This document shows, piece by piece, positions 34,464 through 42,414 of a stretch of 45,885 nucleotides of DNA. This stretch comes from Streptomyces sp. RP5T (GTDB lineage: Bacteria > Actinomycetota > Actinomycetes > Streptomycetales > Streptomycetaceae), in contig NZ_RSAJ01000008.1 of assembly GCF_003933965.1 (NCBI RefSeq), positions 1-45,885 of the forward strand. The letters are read 5' to 3'. The notes below the pieces were generated by a model. That model saw only the letters and a program-made list of their open reading frames with translations, was not told the origin of the DNA and did not search any database. How positions within the stretch are numbered: the first letter of the stretch is position 1; each line of letters starts with the position of its first letter. A program made the translations under genes and the position numbers.

Positions 34464-35624
34464 ATGATTTCATTACGCGTGCGCCACCACCGGCTGCCTC
34501 TGTGGGCATTGGTGCTGACCGTGGTGGCGGTTGCCCTTCCCGCCATCGCGACGTCGCGCGCACAGGGCGCGCCGACGGGCTGCACGGTCACGTACACCAC
34601 CAACGAGTGGTCCGGCGGCTTCACCGCCCAGATCCGCGTCACGAATCTCGGCGCCGCCCTGAACGGCTGGCGGCTGGAGTGGGCCTACGGCGGCGACCAG
34701 CAGGTCACGTCCGCCTGGAACGCACAGGTCACCCAGGCGGGCGGCGCGGTGACCGCCGTGAACGCCGCGCACAATGCCGTACTCGCCGCCGGCGGCTCCG
34801 TGGACTTCGGCCTCCAGGGCACCTGGCGCACCGCCGACCCCGCGCCCACCGCCTTCGCCCTCAACGGCGCTCCGTGCGGCGGAACCACGACTCCCACGCC
34901 GACACCGACGCCGACGGTCACGGTGCCGGCCGAATGCGCCGGGGCCGGGGCGACGATCTGCTCCGACTTCGAGGACCAGACCGGCACCGTGCCCTCGGGC
35001 ACCTGGCAGACCACAGCACCCGACTGCCAGGGAACGGGGAAGGTCAGCGTCGACACGTCCGTCGCCTACAGCGGCACCAGGTCGCTGCGCGTCGACGGCG
35101 GCGCCGGCTACTGCAACCACGTCTTCGCAGCCTCCACCCGCGATCTGTCCTCCGTCGGCCCCGTGGTGTACGTGAGGATGCGGGTCCGGCACACCACCGC
35201 CCTGCCCACCAACCACGTCACCTTCGTGTCCATGCCGGACGCCTCGCAGGGCGGCAAGGCGCTGCGCGTCGGCGGGCAGAACGGCGCGCTGCAGTGGAAC
35301 CGCGAGAGCGACGACGCGACGCTGCCGGAACAGAGCCCGGCGGGTGTCGCGCTCAGCACCCCGCTGGCCACCGGCCGGTGGCTGTGCCTGCGATACCAGA
35401 TCGACACCACCACGCAGTCCATGCGCACCTGGGTCGACGACCAGGAGATCGCCGGACTGCACGTGGACGGGGTGCCGACCCAGAACGTCGACGGGCAGTG
35501 GCTCACCCGCAGTACCCCTCCCCGCCCCACCGGCCTGCGCCTGGGCTGGGAGAGCTACGGCACCGGGGACGACACTCTCTGGTTCGACGACGTGGCCCTG
35601 GGATCCTCACCGATCGGCTGCTGA
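34464..35624 (+). CDS. CBM2 plus Cip1-like domain secreted protein
   Basis: A 386-aa protein. A signal peptide (LPLWALVLTVVAVALPAIA) is followed by an N-terminal CBM2 (CTVTYTTNEWSGGFTAQIRV, LNGWRLEWAYGGDQ, VDFGLQGTWR), a Thr-Pro linker, and a C-terminal domain of about 220 aa: ICSDFEDQTGTVPSGTWQT, YSGTRSLRVDGGAGYCN, VVYVRMRVRHTTALPTNHV, GRWLCLRYQIDTTTQSMRTW and TLWFDDVALGSSPIGC. This jelly-roll pattern resembles Cip1, a cellulose-induced fungal protein with bacterial homologues whose activity is still uncertain (possibly lyase-like). ATG 34464 follows GAGAGAG. It lies 26 bp after the expansin gene and is probably co-transcribed. Confidence 0.7.
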   Translation: MISLRVRHHRLPLWALVLTVVAVALPAIATSRAQGAPTGCTVTYTTNEWSGGFTAQIRVTNLGAALNGWRLEWAYGGDQQVTSAWNAQVTQAGGAVTAVNAAHNAVLAAGGSVDFGLQGTWRTADPAPTAFALNGAPCGGTTTPTPTPTPTVTVPAECAGAGATICSDFEDQTGTVPSGTWQTTAPDCQGTGKVSVDTSVAYSGTRSLRVDGGAGYCNHVFAASTRDLSSVGPVVYVRMRVRHTTALPTNHVTFVSMPDASQGGKALRVGGQNGALQWNRESDDATLPEQSPAGVALSTPLATGRWLCLRYQIDTTTQSMRTWVDDQEIAGLHVDGVPTQNVDGQWLTRSTPPRPTGLRLGWESYGTGDDTLWFDDVALGSSPIGC

Positions 35625-35817
35625 CGGCCCGCATGCACTGTGCCGGGACGACAGGACCTGAACGCGCGACAGTTGTCGATTCCTTGATCCGTACCGCGCG
35701 CAGCACCCGCCTGGTGGACCGGCCAACTGCAGGCCCTCGGCCTGGGCCCCTGGCTCACCCGTCCGTCGATCAGATGGGCATGGAGCTCATCGATCCCTTA
35801 CGCAACAAGGAGGTCAG

Positions 35818-37314
35818 GTGAAACGTCGTCACACCTTCATGGCCACCGGCGCCGCCGGTGCACTGATCCTGGGGGGCCTTGCCCTCGCCACCCTGCCCGC
35901 ATCGGCAGCCGCCACCGGCTGCTCGGTCGCGTACAAGGTGCAGAGCGAATGGCCGGGAGGGTTCACAGCGGAGCTGGCCATCACCAACCTCGGCTCGCCC
36001 GTGCGAGGGTGGACCGCGACGTTCGACTTCCCGAACTCCGACCAGAAGGTCACCAACGGCTGGAGTGCTTCCTGGGCACAGTCCGGAACCCACGTGTCCG
36101 CCACCAACCTCGACTGGAACGGGACGCTGGACACAGGCGGGTCGGCTTCCATCGGGTTCAACGGTGTGTGGAAGGGCGCCAATCCGCAACCCGCGTCGGT
36201 TGCGCTCAACGGCGTGACCTGCACCGGCTCGGTGACATCCCCGACCCCCAGCCCAACCACCACTCCGACCAGCGGTCCCAGCGGACCGGCCCCGGAGCTG
36301 AAGGTTTCCGGCAACAAGATCGTCACCGCTAGCGGCAAGCCGTACCGGCTGCTGGGCGTGGACCGCTCCAGCGGTGAATACGCTTGTGTTCAGGGCAAGG
36401 GACTGTGGGACGGAGGCCCGGTCGACCAGGATTCCGTCGACGCGATGAAGACCTGGAACATCCACGCGGTACGTGTGCCGTTGAACGAGGAATGCTGGCT
36501 CGGCCTGGGCGGCTCGCCCAAGGGGACCGTTTACCAGCAGGGCGTGAAGGATTACGTCGACCTGCTGGTCGCCAATGGCATCACCCCGATCCTCGACCTG
36601 CACTGGACGCGGGGCTCCTATACCAACGGGCCGGACTGGCACTGCAAGGACGCCACCGCGACCTGCCAGAAACCCATGCCGGACGCGCAGTACGCCCCCC
36701 AGTTCTGGACCGGTGTCGCAGGCGCCTTCAAGGGCAATGACGCCGTCGTCCTCGATCTGTTCAACGAGCCGTACCCGGAGATCGCCGCCGACTGGGACAA
36801 GACCGTCGGCTGGCAGTGCTGGCGCGACGGCGGCACCTGCACGGGCCTCCCCTACGAGACGGCCGGGATGCAGGACCTGGTCGACGCGGTCCGGGCCACC
36901 GGCGCGACCAACGTCCTCATGCTGGGTGGCCTCGAGTGGGCCAACGACATGCGCGAGTGGCTGACGCACATGCCGAACGACCCGCTGGACAACGTCGCCG
37001 CGTCATGGCATGCGTACAGCTTCAACGCCTGTGCGACAGCGTCCTGCTGGGACAGCCAGGTCGCGCCGCTCGCCCAGCACGTGCCGGTCGTCATCGGTGA
37101 GTTCGGCCAGGACAACTGCGGCTTCGACTACATGCAGCAGTTGGTGGACTGGGCCGACGCACACAGCATGAGTTATCTCGCGTGGACCTGGAACCCCTGG
37201 GGCTGCAGCAGTGGTGGCGTGCTCATCAAGGACTGGGCGGGCACCCCGGAACCCGGCGTCGGAGAGGGTCTGAAGGCCCACCTGATCAGCCAAGACCCCT
37301 ACTCGACCCCATAA
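35818..37314 (+). CDS. Cellulase, glycoside hydrolase family 5, with N-terminal CBM2
   Basis: A 498-aa endoglucanase. A signal peptide (ALILGGLALATLPASA) is followed by a CBM2 at about 35-140 (CSVAYKVQSEWPGGFTAEL, VRGWTATFDFPNSDQ, GFNGVWKGANPQP), a Pro/Thr/Ser linker, then a GH5 barrel from about 160: VRVPLNEECWLG, ILDLHWTRG, acid/base Glu317 in LDLFNEPYPE, SWHAYSFNAC, nucleophile Glu428 in VIGEFGQDNC and AWTWNPWGC. GTG 35818 has AAGGAGGT only 3 nt away; it is chosen because it gives the best signal peptide, although ATG 35839 is possible. The last gene of the CebR-controlled module, after a 193-bp gap. Confidence 0.9.
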   Translation: MKRRHTFMATGAAGALILGGLALATLPASAAATGCSVAYKVQSEWPGGFTAELAITNLGSPVRGWTATFDFPNSDQKVTNGWSASWAQSGTHVSATNLDWNGTLDTGGSASIGFNGVWKGANPQPASVALNGVTCTGSVTSPTPSPTTTPTSGPSGPAPELKVSGNKIVTASGKPYRLLGVDRSSGEYACVQGKGLWDGGPVDQDSVDAMKTWNIHAVRVPLNEECWLGLGGSPKGTVYQQGVKDYVDLLVANGITPILDLHWTRGSYTNGPDWHCKDATATCQKPMPDAQYAPQFWTGVAGAFKGNDAVVLDLFNEPYPEIAADWDKTVGWQCWRDGGTCTGLPYETAGMQDLVDAVRATGATNVLMLGGLEWANDMREWLTHMPNDPLDNVAASWHAYSFNACATASCWDSQVAPLAQHVPVVIGEFGQDNCGFDYMQQLVDWADAHSMSYLAWTWNPWGCSSGGVLIKDWAGTPEPGVGEGLKAHLISQDPYSTP

Positions 37315-37320
37315 CCGAGT

Positions 37321-37389
37321 GCCCAGGTTCTCGCCCAGGTCGTCGACGGCGCACCGGCCAGTGCGGAGATCGTGCTGGTCCCCTCCCAG
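37321..37389 (+). pseudogene. LacI-family regulator C-terminal scrap
   Basis: A frame reading AQVLAQVVDGAPASAEIVLV then PSQ resembles the last effector-domain strand of LacI/GalR regulators, which usually ends LLAQIDG.P.S..VVLPT. It sits 6 bp after the cellulase stop and may be all that is left of a local CebR-like or sugar regulator. The evidence is one short block. Confidence 0.35.
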
Positions 37390-37451
37390 CCCACCGGCAC
37401 CACCAGGTCTCACTCCGCGCGGACGAGGCTGAACACATCGGTGCTGGCGGA

Positions 37452-37484
37452 AGGGCCCTCCGACCTTGATGCCTGGAGGGCCCT
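37452..37484 (+). terminator. Terminator after the cellulose module
   Basis: A 10-bp stem pairs AGGGCCCTCC (37452-37461) with GGAGGGCCCT (37475-37484) around a 13-nt loop. It is the first strong hairpin downstream of the cellulase. Confidence 0.7.
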
Positions 37485-37602
37485 CGGCGAAGACCAACGG
37501 AAAGTTTCGAGACAGCCCTTGCAGTAGTGCCTGTTCTGCTGGTGTCCGGGCTGGAAACGGGAACGCTGATCTGGGAAGGGGCCGTTCGTGAGGAGCGGGT
37601 CC

Positions 37603-37872
37603 GTGAAGCGGCCTGAACGTGTTGCTGTCGTCGGAGTGGGCGTCATCGGGGCGAGTGTGGGCCGGAACCTGTCCCGGCACGGCGCCGAGGTGGTCTTCAT
37701 CGACGCAGGCCGGCCGGGCGAAGGCGTCACCAGCTGGTCTTTCTCGTGGGTCAACGCGAGCAACAAGACCGCGCGCAAGTCCTACTTCGACCTGAACGTC
37801 GCGGGCATGGCAGCCCACCGTGAGCTTGCCGGGACCATCGGGCCGGACTCGTGGTGGTATCCCAGCGGCGAA
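37603..37872 (+). pseudogene. FAD-dependent (DAO-type) oxidoreductase, N-terminal fragment
   Basis: About 90 residues of a glycine/D-amino-acid-oxidase-type flavoenzyme remain: VAVVGVGVIGASVGRNLSRH (dinucleotide-binding fold), EVVFIDAGRPGEGVTSWSFS and WVNASNK. Similarity stops at DSWWYPSG near 37872, where the sequence becomes kynureninase DNA in the opposite orientation. GTG 37603 has GGAG 8 nt upstream. The frame continues to 38121 but is antisense noise. Clearly a rearrangement product. Confidence 0.7.
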
Positions 37873-37875
37873 GCC

Positions 37876-38099
37876 CGTGAGCGACAGGCTCTTGGTACGG
37901 AGCCGGGCCAGGTCGACGCCGTCGAAGGCGGTGAGTGCCGCTTCCAGGGCGAGCAGGGAGAGGATCGGCGGGGTGCCGATGCGGGCACGGGCGATGCCGG
38001 GGGCAGGCGTGTAGGAGTCGGCCAGGGCGAAGGGATCGGCGTGGCCGGTCCAGCCCGGCAACGGGGTTTCCAGCGTGGTGTGGTGGCGTCGGCCCCGCA
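37876..38099 (-). pseudogene. Kynureninase internal fragment
   Basis: The leftward frame reads PLPGWTGHADPFALADSYTP, APGIARARIGTPPILSLLAL and EAALTAFDGVDLARLRTKSL. This is the central part of kynureninase (PLP enzyme of tryptophan catabolism), including the GTPP segment near the substrate site. The N-terminal PLP-lysine region and the C-terminus are both missing, and the fragment is cut on the right against truncated paaC and on the left against the FAD-oxidoreductase piece. Confidence 0.7.
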
Positions 38100-38109
38100 C
38101 CGCCTCCCC

Positions 38110-38757
38110 TCACCGCCCTAGGCTCCTGGCAGCTGTGCCGGACGCGGCCAGGCGGCGCAGGAGGTCGTCCTCCTCGAAGAGTTCGCCGGTGTAGGGCCAC
38201 ACTCGCTCCAGGGCGTGTCGCATGCGGCGCGCGCTCCCGGCGGTGCCGCGCCCCAGCGTCACCGTCCAGCGGTCGGCGTACAGCCGGTGGAAGGCGACCT
38301 CCTTGGCGGCCCGGGCCCCGAACGCGGCGAGCTCGGGGTCGGCGCTGTGGGCGAGGCTCTCGTAGCAGAGGACGGCGTAGTGGGTGTAGGCGAGTTGCCG
38401 GGCCACGGTCACGGCGAAGTCGCCGTTGGGCAATTCGGTCAGCAGGGCGTTGGTGAACTCGCGCTCCGAGCGGGTGTAGGCGAGGTCGTCCTCGGTGCGG
38501 CCGGTTCCGTCGAGGCGGCCGGCGCGGGTGAGCAGCGCGCGGGCGTGGCCGATCAGGTCGAGGGCGATGCTGGACAGGGCCAGGTCCTCGTCGATGGTCG
38601 GCGCGCGGGTGATCCACTGGCACAGCCGCTGCCCGAGGATGAGCGCGTCGTCGCCGAGGCGCGTCACGTACCGGGCCAGATCGGGGTCGGCGGCGGACGG
38701 CGGCACGTCCGGGCGGGTGCCGGGACGTGACGCCACAACGTCACTCGTCGTGCTCAC
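38110..38757 (-). CDS. paaC: Phenylacetyl-CoA epoxidase subunit PaaC, 3'-truncated
   Basis: A 215-aa product; intact PaaC is roughly 250-275 aa. Recognisable parts are [20 protein letters not shown] near residue 30, [37 protein letters not shown] and [15 protein letters not shown] near 155. After [19 protein letters not shown] similarity ends, and AARSLGR-stop is probably junction sequence near 38130. PaaC is the non-catalytic ferritin-like partner of PaaA. GTG 38757 overlaps the end of paaB by 17 nt. The loss of about 50 C-terminal residues probably destroys the complex. Confidence 0.8.
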   Translation of the reverse strand: MSTTSDVVASRPGTRPDVPPSAADPDLARYVTRLGDDALILGQRLCQWITRAPTIDEDLALSSIALDLIGHARALLTRAGRLDGTGRTEDDLAYTRSEREFTNALLTELPNGDFAVTVARQLAYTHYAVLCYESLAHSADPELAAFGARAAKEVAFHRLYADRWTVTLGRGTAGSARRMRHALERVWPYTGELFEEDDLLRRLAASGTAARSLGR

Positions 38758-39052
38758 CTTCGGGGCCTTTCTCGGTCAGCGGCGCGTAGTGCTCGGGGTA
38801 GCGGTACGGCTTGTGGCGGGCGCCCGCGAAGTACGGGTCGCGTTCGTCCGGGGAGGCCGTGTGCACGGCGTCGGAGCGGACCACCCACAGCGACAGGGGC
38901 TCGCCCCGGCGCGTGTACAGGTCTCGGGCGGCGGCCAGTGCCGCGTCCGGCCCGGCGGCACGCACCGACCCCACGTGCTGGTGCGCCAGGCCCCTGCGGG
39001 CGCGCAGGAACACCTCCCAGGACGCGGGCGCGCCCTGTCGTGCCGCGCTCAT
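38741..39052 (-). CDS. paaB: Phenylacetyl-CoA epoxidase subunit PaaB
   Basis: A 103-aa small subunit bridging the PaaAC complex. It reads [53 protein letters not shown] and [12 protein letters not shown], all standard PaaB blocks. ATG 39052 overlaps the paaA stop (ATGA), and the gene overlaps paaC by 17 nt, giving the usual coupled paaABC order. The gene itself looks intact although both neighbours are damaged. Confidence 0.9.
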   Translation of the reverse strand: MSAARQGAPASWEVFLRARRGLAHQHVGSVRAAGPDAALAAARDLYTRRGEPLSLWVVRSDAVHTASPDERDPYFAGARHKPYRYPEHYAPLTEKGPEGEHDE

Positions 39053-40144
39053 GCGGCCGCTCCCCGCGGCTCGTCCGTCCTCGCCGCGTACGCGACGGCG
39101 GCCTCCCTGACCCAGGCGCCGTCCTCGTGCGCGGCCCGACGGTGCGCGATACGCTGCCGCGCCCAGTGGGTGTCGTCGCCCAGGGCCGTGCGGTAGGTGT
39201 CCCAGTCGACGGGCGTGAAGTCGTAGTGCCCGCGCTCCTCGTTCCAGCGGATCGCCGGGTCGGGCAGCGTCAGGCCGAGGCGCTCGGCCTGCGGGACGCA
39301 GGTGTCGACGAAACGCTGGCGCAGCTCGTCGTTGGTGTGGCGCTTGATGCCCCAGGCCATCGCGCGGCGGGAGACCGCGGCCCCCAGCGCGGCGGTCCGC
39401 GCGTCGGCGCCGCCCGCCTCCGTGTCGGGTGGTCCGAACATCAGCGCCACCGCCGGCAGCCACCAGCGGTTCACCGCGTCCTGCGCCATCTCCTTCTGCT
39501 CCGGGGTCCCCTCGCACAGGGCGCGCATCAGGTCGGCCCTGGCGCACGTAGAAGGCCTCCTCCTGGCAGACGCGGCGCATCGCGCGGGCGTAGGGCCCGT
39601 AGGACGTACGGCACAGGGGTGCCTGGTTGATGACGGCGGCACCGTCCGTCAGCCAGGCGATGGCGCCGGTGTCCGCCCAGGTCAGCGCGGGATGGTTGAA
39701 GGTGGCCGAGGCGCGCTGCCGGCCGTGGTGCAGGGCGTCCAGCAGGTCGGCGCGGTCCCCGCCGAGTGTCTCGGCCGCGGAGTACAGGTACAGGCCGTGG
39801 CCCGCCTCGTCCTGCACCTTGGCGAGCAGGACCGACTTGCGGTGCAGGGACGGGGCGCGGGTGAGCCAGGCGCCCTCGGGCTGCATGCCGATGATCTCGG
39901 AGTGGGCGTGCTGGGCGATTTGACGGACCAGCATGCGGCGGTAGCCGTCGGGCATCCAGTCGCGCGGTTCGATCGTCTCGCCGGCGGCTATGAGCGCGTC
40001 GAAGTGGGCGCGCAGGTCGTCCTCGTCCGCGGTGGCGGAGGCCGTGCCGGTGGCGGTGGAGGTGGCGGTGGAGAAGACGGTGGAGGTGGCGGTGGAGAAG
40101 ACGGAGGCGGTGGAGGTGGAGGAGGCCGTGGTCGGTGCGGTCAC
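39049..40144 (-). pseudogene. paaA: Phenylacetyl-CoA epoxidase catalytic subunit PaaA, frameshifted
   Basis: The first part has [40 protein letters not shown], and the di-iron ligand segments [17 protein letters not shown] and [14 protein letters not shown]. The rest ([66 protein letters not shown]) continues in another frame. The shift is at about 39541-39547, where one extra base (or two missing) follows the RQG codons. GTG 40144 is a plausible start and gives a Ser/Thr/Ala N-terminus made by a 24-bp repeat, not seen in normal PaaA. The open frame extends to 40432 through a minisatellite. Confidence 0.8.
40055..40102 (-). repeat. 24-bp tandem repeat at the paaA 5' end
   Basis: Two perfect copies of a 24-bp unit (40055-40078 and 40079-40102) containing GGTGGAGGTGGCGGTGGAGA are followed by degenerate GGAGGC/GGTGGA tracts to about 40130. 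Read as paaA they encode 8-residue Ser/Thr/Ala/Val/Phe repeats. Confidence 0.8.
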
Positions 40145-40380
40145 CGGGCACCGCCCGGACGTGCGGCGACCGTTGGGGCCATGCCGTGCTCCCGGACATC
40201 CGCCGGACGTGCGGTGGCCATCCCCGGGGCCCCGCGCTCCCGGGCACCACCCGGAGATACGGCGACCATCCCCGCGCTCCCGCACTCCCGGACACCACCC
40301 GGACAAACGGCGACCACCCCCACGGCCCCGCACTCCCGGACACCACCCGGGCGTGCGGTGACCGTTGCGGCGGTGTCGTG
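40141..40380. repeat. 48-bp minisatellite, five units
   Basis: Unit starts (TCACCGG or CTCCCGG) fall at 40141, 40189, 40237, 40285 and 40333, exactly 48 bp apart; a sixth, degenerate unit follows at 40381. Each unit has CTCCCGGaCACCACCCGGA and a GCGaCCatCCCC part. The period is a multiple of three, so the tract is open in several frames on both strands (16-residue repeats such as [16 protein letters not shown] leftward). It lies between the paaA start and the ACP operon. Confidence 0.85.
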
Positions 40381-40659
40381 CTGCGGGCATCGTCGCGGGG
40401 GCCGGGCCCGTACCGGCTGCCTGGGCACGCACATCACTCCTTCGGTTCGGCGACCGCCCGCGCGGGGCGCCGGGCGGAACGGGTTGCTTCGTTGCGGTAA
40501 GAGGCCGGGCGGGCGGCCCGGCTATCCCCGGCCCGCGAGGTTCTGGCGCGTGACAAAGCTCACGGGGCGCCCGGGGAGTGCGGCCGGGCGCGGCGGCCTC
40601 TTGAGGAGGTGACAGTCGTGGACCGCGGCGGCCGGCACGCCGAGGCGAAAGGGGAAACC
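40381..40659. other. Divergent upstream region of paaA and the ACP operon
   Basis: Next to the minisatellite there is a GC-rich non-coding stretch. No canonical -35/-10 pair is convincing. GAGGAGGT at 40603-40610 precedes a GTG at 40618 in the ACP frame, so an ACP N-terminally longer by 14 residues cannot be excluded. Confidence 0.35.
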
Positions 40660-40908
40660 ATGAGCACCATCAGGGAGTTGCTGGTCGAACTCACCGGCAC
40701 CGTCGAGTACGCCGACCGGATCGGCGACGACGCCGACCTGGCCGCCAGCGGCATCGACTCCGGGGACCTGGTGCGCCTGGTCCTGCTGGTCGAGCAGCGG
40801 CTCGGGGTCGAGATCACCGCCGAGGACATGGAGGAGCTGCGCACGATCGGTGACTACGAGCGTTTCGTGGCCGAGCGCGCGGGCGCCGGCGCGAGCGGCG
40901 GTGCGTGA
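40660..40908 (+). CDS. Acyl carrier protein (free-standing)
   Basis: An 82-aa four-helix carrier protein. It starts [20 protein letters not shown], with the phosphopantetheine serine in [18 protein letters not shown]. The usual hydrophobic residue after D-S is Gly here (DSG instead of DSL or DSV). Helix 3 is [23 protein letters not shown] 40660 follows AAAGGGGAAACC. Its stop overlaps the ligase start (TGATG), so the pair is coupled. It probably carries the acyl group loaded by the downstream ligase. Confidence 0.85.
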   Translation: MSTIRELLVELTGTVEYADRIGDDADLAASGIDSGDLVRLVLLVEQRLGVEITAEDMEELRTIGDYERFVAERAGAGASGGA

Positions 40909-42392
40909 TGTGGCTGACGCAGCTGCTGGAGCGCAACCGCCAGTGCCGGCCCGCCCGGATCGCGCTGGTGGACGACGAACGCAGCGTCACCTGGGCCGAA
41001 CTGCACGACCGTACGCGGCAACTGGCACACGGCCTCGCGGACTTGGGCATCGGGCGGGGTGACCGGGTGGCCGTGCTCTCCAAGGACCGGATCGAGGTCC
41101 TGGAGAGCTACTTCGCGCTGGCCCGCCTCGGCGCGCTGTTCGTGCCGCTCAATCACAGCCTGGCCGAGCCCGAGGTCGCCGACATCGTCGAACGGGTCGG
41201 CGCGGTGGCCGTCCTCGGCGAGTCCGAACTGCTGGACCGTCACGCCGAGCTGCCGAAGTCGGTGCGCCTGCGGGTCGCCTTCGACAAGCCCGCCTTGGCG
41301 GCGCTGGGCACCCTGGCCGAACAGCGGGAACTGCCGGACGTCGCCGACACCGAACCCATCGCCGTACTGCACACCTCGGCGACCACCGGGCAGGCCAAGG
41401 GGGTGACGGTCAACAGCGCGTCCTTCCGCGCGATCGCACTCGGCTGGCTGGTGATGGCCCGCCCCACCGACGACATCGTCATGGTCAACTGCTGCCCGCT
41501 GTACCACGGCAGCATGGTGGTGTCCCTCACCTACCTGGCGGCCGGCGCGACGATCGTGCTGATGCCCGGATTCACCCCGCAGCGGGCGCTGTCGGCCGTG
41601 CAGCGGCACCGCGCCACGCACATGTGGCTGGTGCCTCAGATGCTGCGCTTCATGCTCCAGGCGAAGATGTCCGGGCACACCGACCTGTCCTCGCTGCGGG
41701 AGGTGCTGTACGGGGCCGCCCCCATGCCGCTCGACGTCTACGCCGACGCGGTCGAACGGCTCGGGTGCGGCTTCCGGCAGGTGTACGGCATGACCGAGGT
41801 GGGCGGCCCGTTCGTCACGCTGGGACCGGACGAGCACCCCGCGCCCGGGGACGTGACCGCTCGCATCCCGTGCGGACGGGTCGTGCCGGGCATGTCCGCC
41901 CGTGCCGTCGACGAAGCAGGCCGGGAACTGCCGGCCGGCGAGATCGGCGAGATCGTGGTGCGCGGGCCGGGCGTCATGCAGGGCTACTGGAACGACCCCG
42001 GGGCCACGCGCGCGATCACCCGCGACGGCTGGATCCGGACGGGCGACCTCGGCTTCATGGACGTCGAGGGCCGCATCAGCCTGGTGGACCGCACCAAGGA
42101 CGTGATCATCCGCGCGGGTCAGAACGTCTACCCCTCCGAGATCGAGCGCGCCCTGATGACCCACCCGGCGGTCCGGGACGCGGCGGTCGTCGGCATGCCC
42201 GACGAGGACTACGGCGAGGTGCCGCTGGCCTACGTGGCCCTGGAGGCGGGCGCGGAGCCGAGCGCCGCGGAGTTGCTCGCACACGTGACGGGGCTGCTCG
42301 CGCCGTACAAGCGGCCGCGACGGGTGGAGTTCATCGAGCAGGTGCCGCGCAATCCCGCCGGCAAGATCATCAAGAAGCTGTTGCGGGTATGA
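40908..42392 (+). CDS. Acyl-activating ligase (ANL superfamily)
   Basis: A 494-aa adenylate-forming enzyme. It shows the phosphate loop LHTSATTGQAKGVTV near residue 150, NCCPLYHGSMVV, LREVLYGAAPMPLDV, YGMTEVGG near 290, WIRTGDLGFMD near 382, the hinge DRTKDVIIRAGQNVYPSEIE, and the catalytic Lys in NPAGKIIKKLLRV at the C-terminus. It activates a carboxylic acid as acyl-AMP and transfers it to CoA or, given the coupled gene, to the ACP. ATG 40908 is chosen over GTG 40905 because of the TGATG overlap. Substrate chain length cannot be predicted by eye. Confidence 0.9.
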   Translation: MWLTQLLERNRQCRPARIALVDDERSVTWAELHDRTRQLAHGLADLGIGRGDRVAVLSKDRIEVLESYFALARLGALFVPLNHSLAEPEVADIVERVGAVAVLGESELLDRHAELPKSVRLRVAFDKPALAALGTLAEQRELPDVADTEPIAVLHTSATTGQAKGVTVNSASFRAIALGWLVMARPTDDIVMVNCCPLYHGSMVVSLTYLAAGATIVLMPGFTPQRALSAVQRHRATHMWLVPQMLRFMLQAKMSGHTDLSSLREVLYGAAPMPLDVYADAVERLGCGFRQVYGMTEVGGPFVTLGPDEHPAPGDVTARIPCGRVVPGMSARAVDEAGRELPAGEIGEIVVRGPGVMQGYWNDPGATRAITRDGWIRTGDLGFMDVEGRISLVDRTKDVIIRAGQNVYPSEIERALMTHPAVRDAAVVGMPDEDYGEVPLAYVALEAGAEPSAAELLAHVTGLLAPYKRPRRVEFIEQVPRNPAGKIIKKLLRV

Positions 42393-42414
42393 GCGCGCGC
42401 GAGGGCGGACGGCA

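Noticed and set aside
40141..40380. Regular 48-bp repeat considered as a CRISPR array
   Set aside because: There is no repeat/spacer alternation: the whole 48-bp unit repeats with point changes, and no cas genes are nearby. It is a minisatellite.
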